DNA from: an uncultured Clostridia bacterium
GTDB lineage: Bacteria; Bacillota; Clostridia; Christensenellales; Aristaeellaceae
Reading direction: 5' to 3'
DNA length: 6,699 nucleotides
Assembly (NCBI GenBank): GCA_904420265.1
Contig: CAJFUU010000113.1
Span: forward strand, 1 to 6,699
In this document: positions 1 through 5,866 of the stretch, one piece after another
Layout: every line of letters begins with the position of its first letter
Numbering within the stretch: position 1 is the first letter of the stretch
Program-made: the position numbers and the translations under genes
The notes under the pieces: model-generated
Database searches by the model: none
What the model saw: only the letters and a program-made list of their open reading frames with translations
Told to the model about the DNA's origin: nothing

Positions 1-657
1 TCCTTCGTCATCATCGACACCGCCGGCATCCGCAGAAAGCGCGCCATCGAGCAGCAGTCGCTCGAGCGCTACAGCGTGGTGCGCGCCCTGGCGGCCATCG
101 ACCGTTGCGACGTGGCGCTTCTGCTCATCGACGCCACCCAGGGCGTTACGGAGCAGGATACCAAAATTGCCGGCTATATCGACGAGCAGGGCAAGGCGGC
201 GGTCATCTGCGTCAACAAGTGGGACGCGGTGGAAAAGGAAACCGGCACGCTGGAAAAGTATGTAAAAGACGTGCGCGAGCAGCTCAAGTTCATGGCGTAC
301 GCGCCGGTGCTGTTCATTTCCGCGAAGACCGGCCAGCGGGCAAACCGCGTGCTTGAAAGCGTGCGCTCGGTCTATGCCGAGGCCACCCGGCGCGTCACCA
401 CCGGCGTTTTAAACGACGTGATGGCCGATGCGCAGGCGGCGCTCCAGCCCCCGGCCACCTCGGGCCGCAGGCTGAAGATATACTACGCCACGCAGCAGGC
501 TGTGCAGCCGCCCACGTTTGTTTTGTTCGTCAACGACATGGAGCTGATGCACTTTTCGTATGAGCGCTATTTGGAAAACCAGTTCCGCAAATCGTTCGGG
601 TTTGAAGGCACGCCCCTGCGGTTCATCCTCCGGGAACGGTCAAAAAAAGAGGATTGA
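1..657 (+). CDS. der: Ribosome biogenesis GTPase Der (EngA), 3' part
   Basis: This is the C-terminal 218 residues of the double-GTPase Der, which assists 50S subunit assembly in the cytoplasm. The gene is cut by the left window edge; family members are about 440 residues, so roughly half is missing. The visible part enters the second G domain just before its G3 motif DTAG (bases 16-27). It then shows G4 NKWD (214-225) and G5 SAK (319-327). The KH-like RNA-binding domain follows, with the characteristic run RLKIYYATQ and, further on, FVLFVND, LMHFSYERYLENQ and FGFEGTP. The stop is TGA at 655-657, after a basic tail. plsY follows after 45 bases on the same strand with no obvious terminator between, so they are likely co-transcribed. 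The der-plsY pairing is commonly seen in Firmicutes. Identification is very secure. Confidence 0.97.
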   Translation, partial: SFVIIDTAGIRRKRAIEQQSLERYSVVRALAAIDRCDVALLLIDATQGVTEQDTKIAGYIDEQGKAAVICVNKWDAVEKETGTLEKYVKDVREQLKFMAYAPVLFISAKTGQRANRVLESVRSVYAEATRRVTTGVLNDVMADAQAALQPPATSGRRLKIYYATQQAVQPPTFVLFVNDMELMHFSYERYLENQFRKSFGFEGTPLRFILRERSKKED

Positions 658-690
658 CCGGGCGGTTTTGTCAATATTTATGCATTGTGC

Positions 691-696
691 GGAGGG
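691..696 (+). promoter_or_regulatory. Ribosome binding site that sets the plsY start
   Basis: GGAGGG lies directly against an ATG at 697 (zero spacing) but 7 bases (counting from GGAGG) before the ATG at 703. The spacing therefore favours 703 as the true start over the in-frame ATG at 697 or the TTG at 685. Confidence 0.75.
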
Positions 697-702
697 ATGG
701 CT

Positions 703-1338
703 ATGGTCTGGCGGTATGCGGTGATCGTCGTGGCGGGATACCTCTTGGGAAATATCTCGATGGGCCTCATCGTGTCCGAGCGCTATCATATGGATATACG
801 CGAACACGGCAGCGGCAACGCGGGCACCACCAACGTTTTGCGCACGCTGGGCTGGCTGCCCAGCGCGCTTACGCTGGTGGGCGACGTGCTCAAATCGTTT
901 ATAGCGTCCATGCTGGGCAAATGGCTGGCGGGCGATCCGGGGCTGTTGATCGGCGGGTTTATGGCCGTAGTCGGCCACAATTGGCCGGTGTTCAACGGCT
1001 TTCGCGGCGGCAAGGGCATGGCCGCTTCCCTGGGCATGCTCTTTGCCCTGTCCTGGCCGCTGGCGCTGGGGCTTTTGGGGCTGGAAGTGCTGGTGGCGGG
1101 GCTGACGGGCTATGTGTCCGTGGCGTCGCTGGCCACTTCCGTGGCCTTTCCCATCGCCGCGGGCATCATTTACAGGGACAGCCCTGATTTCTGGATGTAC
1201 CTGATTTATGCCATCCTGTTGGCGGCTGTCACCATTTTCAGCCACCGTTCCAATATTCAAAGGCTTATTCGCGGCACGGAAAACCGCATCAATTTCAAGA
1301 AAATCAAAGTGAAGCCTGACGAAAAGACGAAAGGATGA
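703..1338 (+). CDS. plsY: Glycerol-3-phosphate acyltransferase PlsY
   Basis: PlsY is an integral membrane enzyme. It transfers the acyl group from acyl-phosphate to sn-glycerol-3-phosphate, giving lysophosphatidic acid, the first committed step of phospholipid synthesis in most Firmicutes. The predicted protein is 211 residues, typical for the family. All three signature motifs are visible: GSGNAGTTN (residues 36-44), GHNWPVFNGFRGGKG (91-105) and HRSNIQRLIRGTE (181-193). Hydrophobic stretches near residues 5-24, 54-70, 80-95, 108-150 and 163-180 fit the polytopic topology, and the tail is basic and cytoplasm-like. The start at 703 is chosen from ribosome-binding-site spacing. The gene lies 45 bases after der. 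Its stop (1336-1338) sits 5 bases before the preferred xylB start. Identification is secure; the exact start is less so. Confidence 0.96.
   Translation: MVWRYAVIVVAGYLLGNISMGLIVSERYHMDIREHGSGNAGTTNVLRTLGWLPSALTLVGDVLKSFIASMLGKWLAGDPGLLIGGFMAVVGHNWPVFNGFRGGKGMAASLGMLFALSWPLALGLLGLEVLVAGLTGYVSVASLATSVAFPIAAGIIYRDSPDFWMYLIYAILLAAVTIFSHRSNIQRLIRGTENRINFKKIKVKPDEKTKG
1331..1335 (+). promoter_or_regulatory. Ribosome binding site that sets the xylB start
   Basis: AAGGA ends 8 bases before the ATG at 1344 but runs into the alternative ATG at 1335, so 1344 is the better start. The site lies inside the last codons of plsY, consistent with translational coupling. Confidence 0.65.
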
Positions 1339-1343
1339 GACGC

Positions 1344-2879
1344 ATGGCAAACAAGTACCTGATCGGTCTGGACATCGGCACTTCCGGCGCGAAGTGCATC
1401 CTGGTGGACGACCAGGGCGCGGTGCTCGCTTCTTCCACGCAGGAATACCCGCTCTATACGCCCAAGCCCGGCTGGGCGGAGCAGAACCCATCTGATTGGT
1501 GGGACGCGGTGGTGCGCGGCCTGAAGGTGATCCTGCCCAAGGCGGGCGTGCCCAAGGAGCAAATCGCGGGCGTGAGCTTTTCCGGCCAGATGCACGGCCT
1601 GGTGGCGCTGGACAAGGATGAAAACGTCATCCGCCCGGCCATCCTCTGGTGCGACAGCCGCACACAGAAACAGTGCGATTGGATTACCGAAAAAGCCGGC
1701 GGCCTTTCCGGGTTGCTTTCCTATACCAACAACCAGATGCTGGCCGGCTATACCGGCGGCAAGCTGATCTGGTTCAAGGAAGAAGAGCCGGAATTGTTTG
1801 CGAAGATGAAGCGCTTCATCTGCCCGAAGGATTACATCCGCATGAAGGTGTGCGGCGAGGTGGCCATCGACGCCTCCGACGCCTCTGGCACGGGCTTTTT
1901 CAACACCCGCGAACGCGTGTGGGCCGACGATCTCATCGCCCTGGCCGGGCTGGACAAAGGCATTTTCCCGGACGTATTGGAATCCACCGCCCTGGCTGGA
2001 CGCGTCACCCGCGCCTGCGCCGAGGAAACGGGCTTGCCCGAAGGCCTGCCCGTCTATGCCGGCGGCGGAGACGCGGTCATCCAGACCACCGGCGCGGGGC
2101 TGGTGAAGCCCGGCGTGGTGGGCGTGGTGATTGGCACGGCCGGCAACGTCTCCATGGCGCTGGACAGGTACTTCGACAACCCCAAGGGCGCCCTGCAGAT
2201 GTTTTGCAACAACGCGCCGGGGCTGTGGCAGGCCATCGGCTGCACGCTGGCGGCTGGCGGTAGCTACCGCTGGTATCGCGACACGCTTTGCGAGCATCTA
2301 AAGGAAATGGCCGCGCAGGGCAAGGGCAATGTCTACGACTTGATGGGCGATTTGGCCGCTCAGTCCAAACCCGGCGCAAACGGCGCGCTGTTCGCCCCCT
2401 ACATGTCCGGCGAGCGCTGCCCCTATCCCGATCCCAACGCGCGCGGCGTGTTCTACGGCTTGTCGCTTTCCTCCACCCGCGCCGACATTACCCGCGCGGT
2501 GATGGAGGGCGTGACCTATTCGCTGCGTCAGGTGGTGGATTTGATGAACGGCTTTGTGCCGATTGAGAAGGTCTACGCCTCCGGCGGCGGTTCGGTGTCT
2601 CCGCTGTGGCGGCAGATGCAGGCTGACATCTTTGACCTGCCGGTGTACACCATGTCCGCCTCCGGCGAAGGCGGCGCCTATGGCGCAATTTTGGTCGCGG
2701 GCGTGGGCGCGGGCGTGTGGGGAAGCCTCGAAGAGGCCGCCGGCATTATCCGCGTAGAAACCGAAACGCTGCCCATCCGCGAAAATCAGAAAGCCTATCA
2801 GGATGCCTATGCGCTTTATTGCGAACTTTACGGCGCGCTTAAGCCCGTCTACGACAAAGGCGCGGCGCAGGCAGAGTAA
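1344..2879 (+). CDS. xylB: Xylulokinase (FGGY carbohydrate kinase)
   Basis: XylB phosphorylates D-xylulose with ATP to xylulose 5-phosphate, feeding xylose or xylitol carbon into the pentose phosphate pathway in the cytoplasm. The protein is 511 residues, in the family range. The N-terminal FGGY domain begins with the phosphate-binding strand LIGLDIGTSGAKCILVDD (residues 6-23). It continues with GWAEQNPSDWW (43-53), the sugar-contacting SGQMHGLVALD (80-90) and LWCDSRT (101-107). The catalytic aspartate is expected at D243 in GGGDAV. The C-terminal domain shows GTAGNVS (264-270), the segment GALFAPYMSGERCPY (347-361) and the nucleotide-binding ASGGGSVSPLWRQMQADI (412-429). MANKYLIG at 1344 is preferred over the ATG at 1335 because of ribosome-binding-site spacing. 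No xylose isomerase or transporter is in the window, so the physiological substrate rests on family resemblance; a related ketose kinase is possible. Its place directly after plsY suggests expression from the housekeeping cluster. Confidence 0.92.
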   Translation: MANKYLIGLDIGTSGAKCILVDDQGAVLASSTQEYPLYTPKPGWAEQNPSDWWDAVVRGLKVILPKAGVPKEQIAGVSFSGQMHGLVALDKDENVIRPAILWCDSRTQKQCDWITEKAGGLSGLLSYTNNQMLAGYTGGKLIWFKEEEPELFAKMKRFICPKDYIRMKVCGEVAIDASDASGTGFFNTRERVWADDLIALAGLDKGIFPDVLESTALAGRVTRACAEETGLPEGLPVYAGGGDAVIQTTGAGLVKPGVVGVVIGTAGNVSMALDRYFDNPKGALQMFCNNAPGLWQAIGCTLAAGGSYRWYRDTLCEHLKEMAAQGKGNVYDLMGDLAAQSKPGANGALFAPYMSGERCPYPDPNARGVFYGLSLSSTRADITRAVMEGVTYSLRQVVDLMNGFVPIEKVYASGGGSVSPLWRQMQADIFDLPVYTMSASGEGGAYGAILVAGVGAGVWGSLEEAAGIIRVETETLPIRENQKAYQDAYALYCELYGALKPVYDKGAAQAE

Positions 2880-2902
2880 CCGCCTGCCGCGTGACCGCCG
2901 GC

Positions 2903-2927
2903 GCGGCGCGCCATAACGGCGTGCCGC
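2903..2927 (+). terminator. GC-rich hairpin after xylB, possible terminator
   Basis: A 10-bp stem (GCGGCGCGCC pairing with GGCGTGCCGC, one G-U pair) closes a 5-base loop, starting 23 bases after the xylB stop. No T-tract follows, so an intrinsic terminator is only a possibility. It could also be a transcript 3'-end stabilising structure. Confidence 0.4.
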
Positions 2928-3023
2928 CCGGCAGCGCTGCAAACCGGCAGAAGGCTGCGAGCAGGTGCGTCATCCCCAGGAAATAGGGAACCGCAAAAGG
3001 CGTAGGCATGCCGGTATGCGCTG

Positions 3024-3120
3024 TGGAAAGGCTTTCGATGCCCGGCGAGATTGCGTGCGAATGCATGTCGTTCCCAAGAGATTGAGAGGCGCAAAATGCG
3101 CGGACAGCTGGTGTACGCCG
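3024..3120. repeat. Array 1, preserved unit A (97 bp)
   Basis: This is the first of the two near-identical units. It differs from the next at only four positions in the first 83 bases (all between unit positions 32 and 43), after which the tails diverge. Confidence 0.88.
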
Positions 3121-3219
3121 TGGAAAGGCTTTCGATGCCCGGCGAGATTGCATGAGAATGCGCGTCGTTCCCAAGAGATTGAGAGGCGCAAAATGCGCGG
3201 ACATGCCGACGCGCGCCGC
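3121..3219. repeat. Array 1, preserved unit B (99 bp)
   Basis: This is the second near-identical unit, directly abutting the first. Its tail (ATGCCGACGCGCGCC region) resembles the corresponding stretch of the decayed copy before unit A (GCATGCCGGTATGCGC) more than the tail of unit A. This suggests at least two tail types in the family. Confidence 0.85.
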
Positions 3220-3465
3220 GAAAAAGGCTTTCGATGTGCCGAAGGAACAACATATGAGCGCATGCCGTCATGCAAAAGAGGTCCGGAAGCGCAAGCGACT
3301 GAAAATGAGAAATCTCCCGGCGCGCAGGCCGTGGAGTGCCATTGAAACATGCTCAGTTTTTTGCGTGCCGGTGCAAGATCGAAACGGGGCCTCTGGCCCA
3401 TACAAAGAAACCGGAGGCGGAGAAGTCTGCGCGCGTTCGCGCAATTTGCACTGGGGGTGTTCGCT

Positions 3466-4284
3466 GTGCGCAAGGTGGCGCTGGTTCTGGTTTTCGTTTG
3501 CCTGACAATGTGTGGCTGCGCCGCCTCGGGCGCAGAGGAAGATACGCTCACGGCAGTGTTTTACGATGTGGGCAAGGCCGACGCCATTTTGCTCTATACG
3601 GAGGATGCCGCCGTGCTCGTCGACGCCGGGGTCAACAAGTCCGGCGAGGATATTGTCGCCGATTTGCACGCGCGCGGCATTGAGCGCCTGGATGCGCTGA
3701 TCATCACGCATTTTGACAAGGATCACGTGGGCGGCGCGGACAAGGTCATTGAAGGCGTCGAAATTGCGCGCGTACTTGAGCCGGATTACGAAAAAGATTC
3801 CAAACAGTTCCGCCAGTATCGGGAGGCGCTGTACGAGGCGGGCTTGCAGGCCGAGGCTTTTGCGGAAAACGTCGAATTTGCGTTGGACGGCTGCAATTTC
3901 GCCATCGACGTGGCCAATGCAAGCGATTATGGCGAGGACGAAGAAAACGATTTTTCGCTCGTCGTGCGCGTCACGCACGGCGCGGTGCGCTTTCTGCTGG
4001 CCGGCGACGCCGAAAATGCGCGCCTGGCCGAGTTGCTTGACGAGGGCGACTTGCAAAGCGATGTGCTCAAAACGCCCCATCACGGCCGCTATGCGGCGCT
4101 GAGCGCGGCGTTTTTCCAGGCTGTGTCGCCCGAATATGCCGTTATCACCAGCGACGCGGAAGACCTTGAGGATGCGGAAACCGTGTACGCGCTGGAACTG
4201 GCCGGCGCGCGCGTGCTGCTCACGCGCGAAGGTACGGTGGAAATGACCAGCAATGGCGATGCAGTGCGCATTGTGGAACAATAA
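3466..4284 (+). CDS. Lipoprotein with ComEC-like metallo-beta-lactamase domain
   Basis: The predicted protein is 272 residues. Residues 1-18 form a lipoprotein signal: basic MRK, a hydrophobic core (VALVLVFVCL), then MCGC, with C18 the likely lipidated cysteine. This would anchor the enzyme on the outer face of the membrane. The rest is a single metallo-beta-lactamase domain of the ComEC/Rec2 C-terminal type. It shows FYDVGKADAILL (32-43), LVDAG (51-55), the metal-binding THFDKDHVGG (81-90), LLAGDAE (177-183) and LKTPHHGR (201-208). The membrane competence domain of full ComEC is absent. Substrate is unknown; related proteins act on nucleic acid or phosphodiester bonds. The GTG at 3466 is chosen because a G-rich site (3453-3457) lies 8 bases upstream and the signal peptide then starts correctly. 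An in-frame ATG at 3349 would add 39 basic residues before the signal. The gene stands alone, convergent with the next gene. Confidence 0.85.
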   Translation: MRKVALVLVFVCLTMCGCAASGAEEDTLTAVFYDVGKADAILLYTEDAAVLVDAGVNKSGEDIVADLHARGIERLDALIITHFDKDHVGGADKVIEGVEIARVLEPDYEKDSKQFRQYREALYEAGLQAEAFAENVEFALDGCNFAIDVANASDYGEDEENDFSLVVRVTHGAVRFLLAGDAENARLAELLDEGDLQSDVLKTPHHGRYAALSAAFFQAVSPEYAVITSDAEDLEDAETVYALELAGARVLLTREGTVEMTSNGDAVRIVEQ

Positions 4285-4302
4285 CGCAAAGCGAATGAAC
4301 AA

Positions 4303-4362
4303 GGCCCGCGAACGCGGCCGTCGCCGCGTTATTCGCATACGGCATGCCTCTGTTTGCGGGCC
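4303..4362 (-). terminator. Structured region between convergent genes, possible bidirectional terminator
   Basis: GGCCCGCGAAC (4303-4313) can pair with GTTTGCGGGCC (4352-4362) with one G-U or A-C position. Inside lies a perfect 8-bp stem, AACGCGGC (4311-4318) with GCCGCGTT (4323-4330), closed by a 4-base loop. GCGAAT (4291-4296) can also meet ATTCGC (4331-4336). Read on the minus strand, the outer stem is followed by a moderately T-rich stretch (TTGTTCATT), suiting termination of the 77-residue gene. On the plus strand there is no T-run, apart from TTTT some 16 bases later. It lies 19 bases beyond the lipoprotein stop. Confidence 0.45.
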
Positions 4363-4392
4363 TGCCGGCGCAAGCGGGATTTTCAGGCGCTG

Positions 4393-4626
4393 TCAGCGCG
4401 TTTGCATCATGTAGCGCAGCAGCCGTTCGCGGTCGTCCGCCCTGTCGGCAAACACTTCCAGCGCGGGAATGTCCCGCTCGGGCAAAAAGTCGGCGTTGGC
4501 GAGTTGTGCGGCCACGGATTTGAGGTCGCGGCGAATGCCGTGGGCGTCTACATAGGCGACGTTGCCCACGCATTTTTCAATTTGACGGAAAAACGCGCCG
4601 GAATTGTGAATATTGACAAACAACAT
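4393..4626 (-). CDS. Small conserved-looking protein of 77 residues, function unknown
   Basis: I do not recognise a named gene. The start is well supported: AGGAGG (4634-4639) lies 7 bases before the ATG (4624-4626), and a promoter lies upstream. The longer frame from 4701 would run through that promoter. The protein begins MLFVNIHNSGAFFRQIEKCVG. It then has a V-A-Y-V-D-A-H-G turn, DLKSVAAQLANADFL (about residues 34-48), IPALEVFADRADD and RLLRYMM near the end. The alternation of strands and helices, with a central DLKS before a helix, loosely recalls small HPr-like proteins of Clostridia. It lacks a recognisable HPr active-site histidine motif, so this is only a resemblance. There is no signal peptide or membrane segment, so it is probably cytoplasmic. 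It is divergent from the AraC regulator, which may control it. Confidence 0.75.
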   Translation of the reverse strand: MLFVNIHNSGAFFRQIEKCVGNVAYVDAHGIRRDLKSVAAQLANADFLPERDIPALEVFADRADDRERLLRYMMQTR

Positions 4627-4633
4627 GTTCGTC

Positions 4634-4639
4634 CCTCCT
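4634..4639 (-). promoter_or_regulatory. Strong ribosome binding site of the 77-residue gene
   Basis: A perfect AGGAGG on the minus strand, 7 bases from the ATG at 4626. It decides the start against the longer reading frame from 4701. Confidence 0.85.
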
Positions 4640-4672
4640 GACCGTGGTAAATCGGTTTTTGCCTGTGCTTGA

Positions 4673-4701
4673 AATATACCGCAAATGGCGGTGAAAAGCA
4701 A
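4673..4701 (-). promoter_or_regulatory. Sigma-70-type promoter for the 77-residue gene
   Basis: On the minus strand, TTGCTT (4701-4696) is followed after exactly 17 bases by TATATT (4678-4673), five of six matches to the -10 consensus. This predicts a start near 4666 and a leader of about 40 bases before the ATG. The -35 is weak (three of six), as often found at activated promoters. I find no equally good plus-strand promoter for the AraC gene; TTGAAA at 4669-4674 has no good partner. Confidence 0.55.
4678..4692. promoter_or_regulatory. Inverted repeat in the divergent promoter, possible operator
   Basis: ACCGC-AAATG-GCGGT forms 5-bp arms around a 5-base centre and lies almost exactly in the -10/-35 spacer of the minus-strand promoter. 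A protein bound here could block or remodel that promoter. The AraC regulator next door is the obvious candidate, but the dyad is short and AraC-type sites are often direct repeats. Confidence 0.4.
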
Positions 4702-4752
4702 ATACTATTGCGACGAAACTTGGTAAAAAAACGATGGATTGCGGAGGTGCGT

Positions 4753-5646
4753 ATGATCCAGCACATTACAGAGTTGCAGTTGGCCGGCAGCCGGCGGGAA
4801 AGCATACCCGGTTGCGCGCCGGATTTTCCCTACACGGCCTCGGAAAGTTGTCTGGACGGATACGTAGGCCGCCAGGTGCCCTGGCATTGGCATGAGATGT
4901 TTGAATTCGTCTTTGTGCGCGAAGGCGCGCTGGACTATTCCACCCACGCAGGCACGTTCACCATGCGTGCGGGCGAGGGCTGCCTGGTGAACGCGGGCGT
5001 TTTGCACACCAGCCGCGCCCATGAAGGCATGGCCGGCGTGCGTTATAGCGTGCAGCAGTTCGGCGCCGAAGCCGTGACCGGAACAGAGCGCGTTTTGCGG
5101 CGCTATGTTGAGCCGTTTTCGGCCTGCGCGGCGCTGGAGGCGATGCCCCTCCGCCGTGAGGAGACGCGCCAGCGGGAGATACTGGAAATTATGGAGGCGG
5201 CGTTTCGCTGCGCGGCAGACGAGCCGGAGGGATACGAAATGGAAATCTGCGCCGCGCTTTCCCGGGCCTGGCGGCGCGTGTGGGCGTTGGCGCGTCCCCA
5301 TTTGGAAACGCAAAGCGCCGAACCACGCCCGGAAAGCGAGCGCGTGAAGAAAATGCTCGATTATATTCACGGGCACTACGCCGAGGACGTCAAACTTTCC
5401 GCGATTGCCGCCGCTGCGGGCGTGTGCGCGCGCGAGGGCCTGCGTTGCTTCCGGCAGGAACTGGATACGACGCCCATCGCCTGCCTTACAGATGTGCGCC
5501 TGCGCCATGCCGCGCAGATGCTGCGCGAGAGCGAACTTTCCGCCACGCAGATTGCCACCGCCTGCGGCTTTGCCTCCGTAAGCTATTTTGGAAAGGTATT
5601 TCATCGTTACATGGGTATGCCGCCGAGCGCTTATCGCAAGCGCTGA
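4753..5646 (+). CDS. AraC-family transcriptional regulator with cupin sensor domain
   Basis: The protein is 297 residues, typical for the cupin/AraC class that senses sugars or other small molecules in the cytoplasm. The N-terminal cupin is marked by PWHWHEMFEFVFVREG (residues 43-58, with the H-x-H pair at 45 and 47) and by FTMRAGEGCLVNAGVLHTS (69-87), which ends in the usual PG-like turn and histidine. A helical linker spans about residues 115-190. The C-terminal double helix-turn-helix covers 197-297. Its first HTH is around LSAIAAAAGVCAREGLRCFR (215-234) and its second is SATQIATACGFASVSYFGK (263-281), followed by F-H-R-Y-M-G-M-P-P-S-A-Y-R-K, the classic AraC ending. The ATG at 4753 is chosen because GGAGGT (4743-4748) precedes it closely; the open frame reaches back to 4669. 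It is divergent from the 77-residue gene. The effector and targets are not evident. Confidence 0.93.
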   Translation: MIQHITELQLAGSRRESIPGCAPDFPYTASESCLDGYVGRQVPWHWHEMFEFVFVREGALDYSTHAGTFTMRAGEGCLVNAGVLHTSRAHEGMAGVRYSVQQFGAEAVTGTERVLRRYVEPFSACAALEAMPLRREETRQREILEIMEAAFRCAADEPEGYEMEICAALSRAWRRVWALARPHLETQSAEPRPESERVKKMLDYIHGHYAEDVKLSAIAAAAGVCAREGLRCFRQELDTTPIACLTDVRLRHAAQMLRESELSATQIATACGFASVSYFGKVFHRYMGMPPSAYRKR

Positions 5647-5678
5647 AGGAACGCGCGGGAGAGATACACCGGCGTGAG

Positions 5679-5781
5679 CCGCCAAGAAATTGCGCCAGAG
5701 TGCGCATGAAAGAAAAAAATCGCCGCCCCGTGAGAATTTTTCGTTCATTCCAGGGGAGAATGCGCAGCGGCGAAATGGCGG
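5679..5781. repeat. Long imperfect inverted repeat after the AraC gene
   Basis: Several arms nest around one centre. CCGCCA (5679-5684) pairs with TGGCGG (5776-5781), and TGCGCAT (5701-5707) with ATGCGCA (5760-5766). ATGAAAGAAAAA (5706-5717) pairs with TTTTTCGTTCAT (5737-5748) with one mismatch. TCGCCGC can alternatively pair with GCGGCGA. A transcript would fold into a long bulged hairpin with an A-rich 5' arm and U-rich 3' arm. It starts 33 bases after the regulator's stop, so it may act as its terminator. A decayed miniature mobile or dispersed palindromic element is the alternative. Confidence 0.5.
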
Positions 5782-5802
5782 AAAACCCACCCAAAGCGCA
5801 TT

Positions 5803-5818
5803 TTTGGAAATTTCCAAA
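5803..5818. repeat. Perfect 16-bp palindrome
   Basis: TTTGGAAATTTCCAAA is identical to its reverse complement. It sits between the long inverted repeat and the second tandem array, with no gene start nearby on either strand, so an operator role is not supported by context. It may belong to the same element as the inverted repeat. Confidence 0.55.
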
Positions 5819-5866
5819 CAAACGCCAGCGACAGGGCGCCTTGCTGTTGCCGGAAGATTGAACCCG

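Larger units (their letters stand above)
2944..3330. repeat. Tandem array of ~97-99 bp units, four copies, two well preserved
   Basis: Two adjacent units (3024-3120 and 3121-3219) begin TGGAAAGGCTTTCGATG. They match at 79 of their first 83 bases, then end in a variable 14-17 base tail. A decayed copy precedes them (2944-3023, recognisable from CCGGCAG, CGTCATCCCC and CCGCAAAAGGCG), in phase at about 99 bases. Another follows (3220-~3330, opening with AAAAAGGCTTTCGATG and then diverging). Each good unit contains the small hairpin GCGCA-AAA-TGCGC (3089-3101 and 3186-3198). The period is not a multiple of three, so successive units are read in different frames, and the open frames here on either strand are not a repeat protein. 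Between xylB and the lipoprotein gene (2880-3465) I see no gene. The likeliest nature is a lineage-specific intergenic repeat. Confidence 0.85.

Noticed and set aside
640..1491. Minus-strand open frame of 283 codons
   Set aside because: It overlaps plsY and xylB, whose signature motifs fix the coding strand.
1257..2297. Minus-strand open frame of 346 codons
   Set aside because: It is entirely antisense to plsY and xylB, with shadow-frame composition and no recognisable domain.
2944..3330. CRISPR array
   Set aside because: The repeated part is over 80 bp with only a short variable tail. CRISPR repeats are about 23-50 bp with unique spacers of similar length, and no cas gene is present.
3349..3465. 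Longer N-terminus of the lipoprotein starting at ATG 3349
   Set aside because: It would put about 39 basic residues before the signal peptide and has a poor ribosome binding site. GTG 3466 gives a normal lipoprotein signal.
2970..3551. Minus-strand and plus-strand open frames across array 1 that appear to encode repeated peptides
   Set aside because: The repeat period (97 then 99) shifts frame between units, so the peptides are by-products of DNA repeats. No ribosome binding sites are evident.
3268..4338. Minus-strand open frame of 356 codons
   Set aside because: It is antisense to the lipoprotein gene, whose motifs are clear on the plus strand.
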